From Oscillospiraceae bacterium (GTDB taxonomy: Bacteria; Bacillota; Clostridia; UMGS1883), in contig JAFLUQ010000010.1 of NCBI GenBank assembly GCA_022508735.1, positions 1 to 29,138 of the forward strand: a DNA stretch of 29,138 nt, read 5' to 3'. The notes under the pieces were generated by a model. It had not been told where the DNA came from. It was given only the letters and a program-made list of their open reading frames with translations, and searched no databases. How positions within the stretch are numbered: the stretch's first letter is position 1; each line of letters starts with the position of its first letter. Position numbers and translations under genes: made by a program. This document shows, in pieces, positions 7,940 to 15,348 of this stretch.

Positions 7940-8193
7940 ATGCAAAAAAATTACATAAATTTTTATTTTTGTTTAAAGGCTGCCCGGCTAAGAAGATGTT
8001 CGGCGTATATAATGGTATTTTGTGTAAAATTATGTACAAAATTATCAGTTTTTTTTGTGCATTTTTTTGATGTTTTTTTATTTTTTTTTTCTAAAAGCTC
8101 TTGACTTTTTCACAAAACATGGTAAAATATATATAACATCATTATCACCATTATAGTACTATATTACATATGATGATTTGATGGAATATTTAT
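7940..8193. other. AT-rich divergent intergenic stretch
   Basis: No gene is visible here. The stretch holds several long T tracts (8049-8090) just upstream of the promoter of small-protein gene 2, and the promoter itself. A copy of TAACATCATTA plus CATTATAG lies at 8134-8156, like the sequence at 7884-7910. Confidence 0.6.
8101..8128 (+). promoter_or_regulatory. Promoter of small-protein gene 2
   Basis: TTGACT (8101-8106) and TAAAAT (8123-8128) are 16 nt apart. T tracts immediately upstream (8049-8090) could act as an UP element. The 5' leader is ~74 nt. Confidence 0.75.
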
Positions 8194-8208
8194 ATGGAGG
8201 TAAAGAAA

Positions 8209-8643
8209 ATGCAGAACTATTCAAAACCTGTCGTTCTTGAGAACGAAGAACTCGCAGAAGGCGTATATGCCGCAGGCAGTGGTGAAGCAACTGGCGGTGC
8301 GCTTGCTAAGGCGGAGTGCTGGGAGATAGGCGCAAATATTCATCAGACTCCTCAGACCGGACGTGAAGACTACAGAATTCAGATCACTGGAAAGCACATC
8401 AATACTGATCGCCATCTTTCTAAGGTTTGGGTTACAATTGCTTTCAACCAGCCTGTAGTATTCAAAGAATGCAATGGTGGTACCAAAATATCCGACGGTA
8501 TGACGGTAGTTATTGAAAGAAATATCGGAACCTATAATTCCGGCGAGGGTCTTGGTCTTGGTGATTTGGTTGTTACATCTGGTGACGGCCTTAAGATTAC
8601 CGATGTAGGCTATCAGTGCCTTGGCCTTGGTCTTCATTCTTAA
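8209..8643 (+). CDS. Leader-bearing small protein 2 with beta-rich carbohydrate-binding-like domain
   Basis: I choose the ATG at 8209-8211, 8 nt after GGAGG; an earlier in-frame ATG at 8194 overlaps that ribosome site. The 144-residue product begins MQNYSKPVVLENEELAEGVY and then AAGSG, the same leader as in the neighbouring proteins. The C-terminal part (~45-140) aligns with small protein 1, so these two are paralogues in the core as well. It has three Cys (in AECWEIG, KECNGG and YQCLG) and ends in a Gly/Leu-rich tail. It lies on the opposite strand from its two relatives, with its own promoter and terminator. Function is unknown; export by the nearby ABC transporter is inference. Confidence 0.8.
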   Translation: MQNYSKPVVLENEELAEGVYAAGSGEATGGALAKAECWEIGANIHQTPQTGREDYRIQITGKHINTDRHLSKVWVTIAFNQPVVFKECNGGTKISDGMTVVIERNIGTYNSGEGLGLGDLVVTSGDGLKITDVGYQCLGLGLHS

Positions 8644-8664
8644 GTTACTGTCGATTAAGCAAGT

Positions 8665-8704
8665 AAAAAAAACTGCAATTCCTCATGGAATTGCAGTTTT
8701 TTTT
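8665..8704. terminator. Bidirectional terminator after small-protein gene 2
   Basis: An 18-bp perfect stem (8665-8682 and 8687-8704) has core CTGCAATTCC, loop TCAT and a long T run on the plus strand. The A run on the left arm gives T's on the minus strand too. Confidence 0.92.
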
Positions 8705-8712
8705 TAATAAAA

Positions 8713-8740
8713 ATCCGCCGCACCTTTTGTAGCGGCGGAT
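8713..8740 (-). terminator. Terminator of small-protein gene 3
   Basis: ATCCGCCGC (8713-8721) pairs with GCGGCGGAT (8732-8740) around a 10-nt loop. On the minus strand it is followed by TTTTTATT and lies 11 nt past the stop of the 8752-9159 gene. T's on the plus strand also allow bidirectional use. Confidence 0.88.
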
Positions 8741-8751
8741 TTTTTCGGTTT

Positions 8752-9159
8752 TTAGGCAACAGTAATTGAATTGCTGCTGTAGGATACGACAACCTCAACA
8801 GTGATCGAGCCCTCTGCAGGAACCGCACCGCCGGCGCCGGGCTTAACAGTGATGGTGTTTCCATTCAGAGAAGCGCTGGCAAGATAGCCATTATATACCT
8901 GCGCGCCAACAGCCGTGCCGGATGTAACCATGAGATGTACAGTCCAATCCGTCTGCTCAGTGCTTCCGTCGTTCTTGATGGTAACCTCATATATATTCAC
9001 CTTATTATACTGGTTACCCTCAGATATAAGTGAAACGCCCAGCACATACACACCGCCGGCCCCCGGATTCGCACCGCCGCCTGTAGAGCCGCTGGCTGCG
9101 TACACGCCTTCTGCAAGTTCCTCGTTCTCAAAAACGAGGGGTTTTTCATAATTTACCAT
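8752..9159 (-). CDS. Leader-bearing small protein 3 with CBM2-like domain
   Basis: I choose the ATG at 9157-9159, 8 nt after GGAGG; an in-frame GTG at 9165 is only 2 nt from that site. The 135-residue product begins MVNYEKPLVFENEELAEGVY and then AASGSTGGG, the shared leader followed by a Gly-rich linker. Residues ~40-135 (VNIYEVTIKNDGSTEQTDWT, then VYNGYLASASLNGNTITV, then AEGSITVEVVVSY) follow the pattern of bacterial CBM2-type modules: N-x-G-S, W-x-V, N-G, G-x-x-x-x-V and P-x-G-S. This core differs from those of proteins 1 and 2, so the leader is joined to at least two core types. There is no Cys and only one Trp, fewer than in cellulose-binding CBM2, so the ligand is uncertain. It lies just downstream of the ABC exporter gene, in its own transcription unit. 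Confidence 0.8.
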   Translation of the reverse strand: MVNYEKPLVFENEELAEGVYAASGSTGGGANPGAGGVYVLGVSLISEGNQYNKVNIYEVTIKNDGSTEQTDWTVHLMVTSGTAVGAQVYNGYLASASLNGNTITVKPGAGGAVPAEGSITVEVVVSYSSNSITVA

Positions 9160-9188
9160 TTTCACAACCTCCCTTCAACAATATTTTA

Positions 9189-9210
9189 TGCAGAAATATA
9201 TATTTCTGCA
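9189..9210. repeat. Perfect 22-bp palindrome in the leader of small-protein gene 3
   Basis: The two 11-nt halves (TGCAGAAATAT and its complement) are exactly self-complementary. It spans about +5 to +26 of the predicted transcript, between the -10 box and the ribosome site, so it could be an operator or an RNA hairpin. Confidence 0.75.
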
Positions 9211-9221
9211 ATTTCCAGTAT

Positions 9222-9250
9222 AGTATAGCATGTTTTTTCCACAATTTCAA
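9222..9250 (-). promoter_or_regulatory. Promoter of small-protein gene 3
   Basis: On the minus strand TTGAAA (9245-9250) and TATACT (9222-9227, with extended TG) are separated by 17 nt. The motif CATGCTATA around the -10 is shared with the promoter of small-protein gene 1. Confidence 0.83.
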
Positions 9251-9296
9251 GTTATATTTTTTCATGATTTTTGATTTTTGTATAAAATAGTAGGAA

Positions 9297-11060
9297 TCAA
9301 AAATCGTTAACAAGCTGCTGTACTCCCGATTCGTCCAATACAGTGCACTTTTTTTCGCGGATCGCGTACACCCGGTTGCACATGGTCAGCACCGTCGGGC
9401 GGTGAGTGGTGACGATGCAGGTGCGGGGATAGTTTGTGTCAGCCATAATGCTGCGCAGCACCTTGCGCTCTGTTGCAACGTCCAGCGCGGAGGTGGCTTC
9501 ATCCAGCAGCAGCACCGGCGACTTGCGGAGCAGTGCTCTGGCAATGGAAAGCCGCTGAGCCTGCCCTTCGGAGAAGCCGCCGCCCCGCTCCTTTATTTCG
9601 CTGTAAATTCCGTCGGGGAGCTTGTTGACAAAGTCCCAGGCGCAGGCGAGCTTTAAGGCCTCAACGATCTCCTCGTCTGTGGCGTCAGACTTTACGTTGC
9701 GCATGTTTTCGGCAATAGTGCCCGACATCATCGTGTTGCCCTGAGGCACATAGGAGATGAGCCGCCTTGTGGCAGGCGAAAGCGCAACTTCTTCCGAACC
9801 GCCGATAAATACTGCCTCTCCCTCCTGCGGAAGGATCAGCGACAGCAAAACGCGCATCATTGTCGTTTTACCCTCGCCAGATGGGCCTACCAGACCGATG
9901 ATCTCATGGGGGTGGGCCTCAAAGGAAGCGTGTTTAAAGACCTCGGTGCCTGTTTTATATGTATAGGCAATATCGGTAAGCTTAAGGCTGACCCCGTCCT
10001 CCGTATGCCTTTCGGCAAATTCAGCGATCTCTGACTCTTGGCTGTAATCCTCGCGGGGCATTTCAACTATATCCATAAGTCTCCCGGCCGAGGTAGTAAG
10101 GTTGATAGCTGTGGGGACAAGTGCTGTCAGGCCGTGCAGCGTGCCTGTGAGCTGGCCCGACAGGCCTATGAACATCGTCATAGAACCGTAGGTTATGGCC
10201 CCGCTCCACACGCGATAGACGCCCCAGCCGTAAGAAGCGTAAGACACGATAAGCCCGACGGTGGATAAAAGCATAGACGTCCAGATAGACATTCGCTGGA
10301 ACTCCAGGCTCATGGATATAAACTCCTTTTGGAGCTGCTGCAGCCGCGCCGCGTAAAGGCGGATAAGGTCAAAGGCCTTTATGATCTGGATATTCGCAAA
10401 GCTCTCCTGATTGAAGCCCGACATTTTTGCATTCATGGCCGCGCTGCGCTTGTTGTTGTTCACCATGCGTCTCATCAGCGTTTTTGAAAGTATAAGACTC
10501 ACGGGCATTCCCAAAAAGGCAAATATGATAAAGGTGTAATCGTTATACATTACCACCGCGAAGGCACTAATAAAGCGGAAGATATTGATGATTGCGCTGG
10601 GGATAAAACTGAGAACTCCGCTTGAGATGGTAGACGCGTCAGAACCCCATCGGGCAAGAAGATCACCGGTGTGATAGTTGGTGAGCGACTCCCAGTCCGT
10701 CACCAGAATTTTTTCGTATATATCCGCCTTTACCTCTGCGTTGACCTTCATACTGATCCAGCTTGTAACATAGCTTGTAACCTGATTAAGGAGCATACTC
10801 CCTATGCCGAAGCCTATCATCATGGCAAAGGTGGAGATCAGCGCGCCCGCCTGATGGCCTGTGATTATATCAACTAAATCTCTTGATATAAAGCTGGAAA
10901 ACAATGATACAACTGTGCCGACCATACCCAGCAGTGTGTAGACTATCATGGCGAGCCAATGGTTGCGGGCATAACCGTAGATCCATTTGGTTTGCCGCCA
11001 CATCTCCTGAATTCGGCCCTCTTTTATTCGCCTTATATAGAATTTCAGCTTTTCCTTCAT
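9297..11060 (-). CDS. ABC transporter, fused permease and ATPase (exporter type)
   Basis: The 587-residue half-transporter has about six membrane helices in residues ~33-325, then a nucleotide-binding domain with Walker A GPSGEGKT (392-399), Q-loop VPQGNT (438-443), signature FSEGQ (496-500), Walker B LLLDEA (517-522) and the switch His in TTHRP. This is the ABCB/MsbA-like export architecture, and it probably works as a homodimer. There is no N-terminal C39 peptidase domain, so any leader removal must come from another enzyme. It lies 26 nt after the DUF4832 gene and is the last gene of the Pel-like operon, right before small-protein gene 3. The cargo is unknown; the leader-bearing proteins are the obvious candidates, and glycolipid export is an alternative. 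Confidence 0.9.
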   Translation of the reverse strand: MKEKLKFYIRRIKEGRIQEMWRQTKWIYGYARNHWLAMIVYTLLGMVGTVVSLFSSFISRDLVDIITGHQAGALISTFAMMIGFGIGSMLLNQVTSYVTSWISMKVNAEVKADIYEKILVTDWESLTNYHTGDLLARWGSDASTISSGVLSFIPSAIINIFRFISAFAVVMYNDYTFIIFAFLGMPVSLILSKTLMRRMVNNNKRSAAMNAKMSGFNQESFANIQIIKAFDLIRLYAARLQQLQKEFISMSLEFQRMSIWTSMLLSTVGLIVSYASYGWGVYRVWSGAITYGSMTMFIGLSGQLTGTLHGLTALVPTAINLTTSAGRLMDIVEMPREDYSQESEIAEFAERHTEDGVSLKLTDIAYTYKTGTEVFKHASFEAHPHEIIGLVGPSGEGKTTMMRVLLSLILPQEGEAVFIGGSEEVALSPATRRLISYVPQGNTMMSGTIAENMRNVKSDATDEEIVEALKLACAWDFVNKLPDGIYSEIKERGGGFSEGQAQRLSIARALLRKSPVLLLDEATSALDVATERKVLRSIMADTNYPRTCIVTTHRPTVLTMCNRVYAIREKKCTVLDESGVQQLVNDF

Positions 11061-11086
11061 GTTTCCACCGTCTTTTTATGTAGGTT

Positions 11087-12349
11087 TCATTTTAAGACGC
11101 CAAGAAAAACTAGTCCGTCATGTGTTGACGGATTAGCATAATGTATCGTCCTTTGGTCCCATTTTCTACGTAAGAATAAATAAAGCCTTCCCTCACGGCA
11201 GGGTACCTTCCATGTGAGGGAATTGCTTTGCCCGCTTTTCCATTCTCTTACGTCCCAATCCGTAAGATATTCCAACCGATCCCCCGATTCATCGATCAGC
11301 ACCAGCAGCGCCTCAGCCTCCTGATAAAAGCCGGAAAAGCCGTCGTTCGATACCGTGAGCGTGACCTCGCAAATCCCTGCGCTGAAACGTGCTGAGGCAT
11401 TTCTAACGCAAAATCGATAGCCAAGATGCCTGCCGATGTAGTCGAATCCATTCATTCCGCGCCATTCATTGGGGTGATTCCACGTCCATCCACGCCAAAG
11501 GCTTAAGATTTTTTCGTCATAAACTCCGTTCAGGCATGTAAGCTGCATTTTCTTCAGGCGCTCTATGGTGTAATCAAGTGTATAATTCAGGCAGTCTTCC
11601 CCATAAACGGCCTCGCCGCACTGGGGCACAAACGCACCGAGCCGCTCTTCGAAATCAAGCTCACTCTCAGCGCGCCACGGAGCGCACCAGTCTTCACCGT
11701 CGCTATTATCAGGGGCATATGTTCCCAAATCGGTATCAGAGCCAAATATAGCGTCATTAAACAGAGCCACCTCGCAGCCTTCGCCGGGCGGGGCGGTATT
11801 TAACATTCTCCATTGCACAGGCCGCCTGACTGCCCGCACGATTCCGGCGGCACTTTTCGACAAGGCGTCGCTTAGTAGGAGCATATTTTTTTGCGAAAGA
11901 AATCTGGAGCCATGCATCTCTCCCCAATTCCCAACAAGCATTCCCTCGAAGAAAACTATCCTGTTACGGAATTCCTGCAAAGCGGGCTCAAGCTGTTCAA
12001 TATGCCTTAGCACCTGAGAAAGGAGCGTGGGCTCGTGCAGCGCGCACTTCCCTTCCCTGTCATATACGACCCGCAGCAGAATATCCTTATCATGCTCGTC
12101 AAAGAAGCCAAAGATCTCACGCATATGAGAAATGGCCTTTTCGTCAAGGTCGCGATCCTTATAGGCCGCTATGTCAATAATAACAAGCGCGCAGGTTTCG
12201 TTATCACTGAGGCATGATGTCAATTCCAAAAGCGCAGGCTCTTTTTCAGCGCAAAACGAATAGATCTGATACCAGCCTCTGAACGGATTTCGCAGCTCAT
12301 TTGTGAGCCCACAAAATTTTTCACTTTTAAATCGCCACAACTTCTTCAT
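11087..12349 (-). CDS. DUF4874/DUF4832 protein, putative glycoside-hydrolase-like
   Basis: The 420-residue protein begins KKLWRFKSEKF, then LRNPFRGWYQIYSF, the typical DUF4874 opening (NPxRGWY), followed by LVIIDIAAYKD and VFFEGMLVGNWGEMHGSRF. The rest, including LFNDAIFGSDTDLGTY and RGWTWNHPNEWRGMNGFDYIGRHLGYRF, is DUF4832, ending in a beta-rich tail. These domains look like TIM-barrel glycoside hydrolases, but no activity is established. There is no signal peptide, so the protein appears cytoplasmic unless exported another way. The ATG at 12349 overlaps the end of pelG by 23 nt, with no clear ribosome site, pointing to coupled translation. In this operon it may stand in for the hydrolase part of PelA (inference). 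Confidence 0.8.
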   Translation of the reverse strand: MKKLWRFKSEKFCGLTNELRNPFRGWYQIYSFCAEKEPALLELTSCLSDNETCALVIIDIAAYKDRDLDEKAISHMREIFGFFDEHDKDILLRVVYDREGKCALHEPTLLSQVLRHIEQLEPALQEFRNRIVFFEGMLVGNWGEMHGSRFLSQKNMLLLSDALSKSAAGIVRAVRRPVQWRMLNTAPPGEGCEVALFNDAIFGSDTDLGTYAPDNSDGEDWCAPWRAESELDFEERLGAFVPQCGEAVYGEDCLNYTLDYTIERLKKMQLTCLNGVYDEKILSLWRGWTWNHPNEWRGMNGFDYIGRHLGYRFCVRNASARFSAGICEVTLTVSNDGFSGFYQEAEALLVLIDESGDRLEYLTDWDVREWKSGQSNSLTWKVPCREGRLYLFLRRKWDQRTIHYANPSTHDGLVFLGVLK

Positions 12350-13826
12350 CTACCGCTACCACTTCGCCTGTTATTTCCTGAGCCTCGGCATATCTGTCAA
12401 ACACCTTGCTGCTGGGCATCGGCCCCTGACCGCGTTTTAAAATATTGCCGTTACAGAAGATGTGAACATCCAGATTTTTTTCTATCCAGCGCAGTCTCGC
12501 ATAAGCGACGCACCAGCCAATAAAGGAGCCGATAACGGTACCCAGGCCGTACCACGTATCCGGTAAGTGAGTGGCAAGAATGCTGCCCAAAAACGTGAAC
12601 AGGCAAAAACAAACCGTTGTATATACGCCGCCCGTCAGGTCATTGAAATAATAGAGGAAAATAATCGTGTTATACATAATAAACAGAATAAAGTAGCCGG
12701 CGGCCATGCAGGGATATATGCGCATGATCAGGCCGCCAAAGCCGATATTCGGCAAAATCAGGCTGGCAACGAAGAACACGACCACCGATACAATAAACTG
12801 AATTCTTGTCAGGCTGTTAAGCTCCTCGGCTGCCTGACGGAACATTCTGGTTTTTGCATTTTCAATATCCATTCCTCTGCCGCCGATTACCATGTCAGAA
12901 TAGAGCTTATACCGGTCATGGAAATGCATCTCCACTCTTACGATGAAAATAACGCTTGCCGAAATATTCGTGAACATGGCAAGGCAGGTTGCCATATCGT
13001 AAGGCTGATTCATCACAAAGCTTCTTACAACTATCATTTGCATATCTGTGTTCCAGAACACAAAATTGTGTATGTAAAGCCCAAGTATATACAGGAAATT
13101 CGTCACTATCAACTGCCAGTATTCCTTCATGTAGTGAAAGAGAGCGCTGTATTTTCCGCTGTTTTCTCTGAAATAGCTTCTGACCAGAGAGAGCTCCAAC
13201 GCGGCTATCAGCAGAAAGCCAACATCCAGCGATACCAGCATGGCAAAGGCAATTCCCCATCCGCACCAGTAAACAAGAATGAGCGACAAAACAAAGGCCA
13301 GGAGCATACCAAGGAAGAAGAACCAGGATATCTTCTTATAATCTTTACAGATCAACAGATACAGCATGGTATAGAAAATAAATGCCAGCGATACAAAGCC
13401 ACCGAAACCTGCAAACACAAAATGAAGACCTACCCGCCCTACAAAATATTCCCAAAGGCAGAAGGGAACTCCCAGCAGCACGCCAATGATCATCGTAAGG
13501 ATGAGGCCCATATAATAGCAGGGCAAAATATCTTCATATGTTTCATTGTAAATAACGTCTGACATATATTTGGAGATAACCGCAAGAAACGGCGACGCAG
13601 TCAGAAGCGAAAATATGAAAATATATAATACCGTTGCGGCAAATAATTCTCTTGAGGCGTAGCTCTCGCGCGAGGCACCCAAGAAATATTGCATGAAAAC
13701 AATAGCACCGATAACTAACAGCATTGGAGCTATTGTAACCATGGTGCTGTAGCCTATGCCGTAGATGTTCGCTATAACGCTGTTTTTGCTGTATATTTTA
13801 TTTAATTTTACGCCTATTCCGGCCAT
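12327..13826 (-). CDS. pelG: PelG-like polysaccharide membrane transporter
   Basis: The 499-residue protein starts MAGIGVKLNKIYSKNSVIAN, the usual PelG opening, and has about twelve membrane helices. In Pseudomonas PelG is the inner-membrane MOP-family component that works with PelD, PelE and PelF to polymerise and move Pel. Loop segments such as KYMSDVIYNETYEDILPCYY and DRYKLYSDMVIGGRGMDIEN fit PelG proteins. The ATG lies 7 nt after GGAAGGTG and 6 nt after the pelF stop. The length is slightly above Pseudomonas PelG (~456) because of a polar C-terminal tail. Adjacent pelF makes the assignment firm. Confidence 0.92.
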   Translation of the reverse strand: MAGIGVKLNKIYSKNSVIANIYGIGYSTMVTIAPMLLVIGAIVFMQYFLGASRESYASRELFAATVLYIFIFSLLTASPFLAVISKYMSDVIYNETYEDILPCYYMGLILTMIIGVLLGVPFCLWEYFVGRVGLHFVFAGFGGFVSLAFIFYTMLYLLICKDYKKISWFFFLGMLLAFVLSLILVYWCGWGIAFAMLVSLDVGFLLIAALELSLVRSYFRENSGKYSALFHYMKEYWQLIVTNFLYILGLYIHNFVFWNTDMQMIVVRSFVMNQPYDMATCLAMFTNISASVIFIVRVEMHFHDRYKLYSDMVIGGRGMDIENAKTRMFRQAAEELNSLTRIQFIVSVVVFFVASLILPNIGFGGLIMRIYPCMAAGYFILFIMYNTIIFLYYFNDLTGGVYTTVCFCLFTFLGSILATHLPDTWYGLGTVIGSFIGWCVAYARLRWIEKNLDVHIFCNGNILKRGQGPMPSSKVFDRYAEAQEITGEVVAVDEEVVAI

Positions 13827-13832
13827 TATGGC

Positions 13833-15287
13833 TCACCTTCCTTCGTCGGGTGTTTCCCACGGAACGTTCAGCTTTTCCGCAAAGTCCATATATATTTTTT
13901 GATATGTGTTTTTCATCTGCTCTTTCTGGAAATTTGCCTTTACGCGGCGATAACCGTTTTCGCCCATTTCAAGGCGCAGCTTGGTATTTTTAGCCAGTTC
14001 AACAATGGCGTCGGCCATTTCATCAAGATTCATGATGTGGGTAAGTATGCCCGCCGGGCCGAAATCGTCCATGTCATCACCGTAAATCAGCTCACGGCAG
14101 CAACCTACATCGGTGGCAATTACGGGCTTATGCGCCGCATAGCTTTCCAAAACAGACAGGGGCTGGCCTTCGCTGATACTGGTCAGTATAGTCATATCCA
14201 TACGCCCCAGATAATCAGCCACATTCACCTGACCGGTAAATACAACGTCCGCCACCTTAAGATCTTCAACTAACTGGAAGCATTCTTCAGCATATTCCGA
14301 CTCTTCATCCCAAGAGCCCATTATCCACAATTTAATATTGGGGGCCTGCTGTTTTGCGTAGTAAAACGCCTGTATCATAGATTTAACGTCTTTGATCGGC
14401 GTAACTCTGAGCATGGCGCCGATATTTACCACGCCTTTGTCCTCTGCGGTCTTTCCCGGCAGATTGCTGAAGCGCTCTACATCAATACCGTTCGGAGTTA
14501 CGATGGTCTTCTCCTCCGGGCAGCCGATCTCGGTCTGCAGCACTCTGGCGCGTTCATACAGGCTCGTTACAATGTCGGCCTCTTCATAGGCCAAGTTTGA
14601 CATCTTTCTGAACTGTTCGATCCAGATGTTTTTATACATCTCCTTGACCCATGTTGCCTTAATGAGTTCCTCCTCGCGCTCACGGGTGTAGATGCCATGC
14701 TCCGAGATCAAAAGCCCGCAGCCGTGAAAGTATTTTGCCATGCTGCCAAGCACTCCGGCATAGCCGGTAGCAACGCAGTGATACAAATCAGCCTCCGGGA
14801 GCTCCGCGCGCATAACCAAGAAAAGCGGCAGGTAAATGGAGCGCAGCGTCCACAGGAAATCCGAAAATGGAATTTGAGGGAATTTCAAATTATAGCACTC
14901 CGTCGCCAAGCGAAGGAAATCTCTGCCCATCAGAATTTCGTCTGTTGAGATCTTATTATTATTGAATAATTTAAACAGCGGCTCCCAGTTGACATCACGA
15001 TTCAAAATGATACTGCGCAGGGCCAGATACTCTTCCCTGTGCAAGCGGGCGCGCTGCCCCTTTTTTTTGCTGTAATCCCAATCAAGATCCTGAAGATAGA
15101 CCTCATAGACCGCAGTTAAATTTTCAGGCAGCTCGTAAACAAATTTCCCGCGCTGCTCACGGTCTGAGACAATGGTCATAAGTACAAATTCAACATTGGG
15201 GAACAATTTGATCATACTGTCTACCCAAGAGGAAACGCCGCCAACCGTATACGGGTAACAGCCCTCCGCCACAATGCAGACCTTCAT
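13833..15287 (-). CDS. pelF: PelF-like GT4 glycosyltransferase
   Basis: The 484-residue GT-B enzyme starts KVCIVAEGCYPYTVGGVSSW, the PelF N-terminus. The PelF hallmark SEHGIYTRERE is at 195-205, VTPNGIDVERF at 263-273, and the EX7E motif EGQPLSVLE at 373-381. PelF is the cytosolic polymerase that uses UDP-linked amino sugars (GlcNAc/GalNAc type) to build the Pel polysaccharide and docks on PelD/E/G. The start ATG has AAAGGCGG 7 nt upstream. It lies 6 nt before pelG. The sugar specificity in Gram-positive versions is not fixed by the sequence. Confidence 0.94.
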   Translation of the reverse strand: MKVCIVAEGCYPYTVGGVSSWVDSMIKLFPNVEFVLMTIVSDREQRGKFVYELPENLTAVYEVYLQDLDWDYSKKKGQRARLHREEYLALRSIILNRDVNWEPLFKLFNNNKISTDEILMGRDFLRLATECYNLKFPQIPFSDFLWTLRSIYLPLFLVMRAELPEADLYHCVATGYAGVLGSMAKYFHGCGLLISEHGIYTREREEELIKATWVKEMYKNIWIEQFRKMSNLAYEEADIVTSLYERARVLQTEIGCPEEKTIVTPNGIDVERFSNLPGKTAEDKGVVNIGAMLRVTPIKDVKSMIQAFYYAKQQAPNIKLWIMGSWDEESEYAEECFQLVEDLKVADVVFTGQVNVADYLGRMDMTILTSISEGQPLSVLESYAAHKPVIATDVGCCRELIYGDDMDDFGPAGILTHIMNLDEMADAIVELAKNTKLRLEMGENGYRRVKANFQKEQMKNTYQKIYMDFAEKLNVPWETPDEGR

Positions 15288-15348
15288 GCTTGAACCGCCT
15301 TTCTAACTAAGCTTGTATTTCAGATGTTGCCGTAAACCAATGGCCGGC

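Noticed and set aside
8221..8637. 138-residue minus-strand frame opposite small-protein gene 2
   Set aside because: The plus-strand gene has promoter, ribosome site, terminator and the shared leader; the antisense frame has none of these.
6172..9159. Lasso-peptide cluster, suggested by the HprK-like kinase, PqqD domain and ABC exporter
   Set aside because: There is no asparagine-synthetase-like cyclase or lasso protease, and the candidate substrates are 129-144 residue beta-rich proteins, not short precursors.
9271..9306. AT-rich inverted repeat after the ABC exporter gene as a terminator
   Set aside because: GATTTTTG/CAAAAATC has only one or two G-C pairs per arm and a long loop, so it is too weak to call.
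12567..13562. 331-residue open frame on the plus strand opposite pelG
   Set aside because: It is antisense to a clear PelG, rich in His/Gln/Lys as expected for a shadow frame, and has no ribosome site or recognisable domain.
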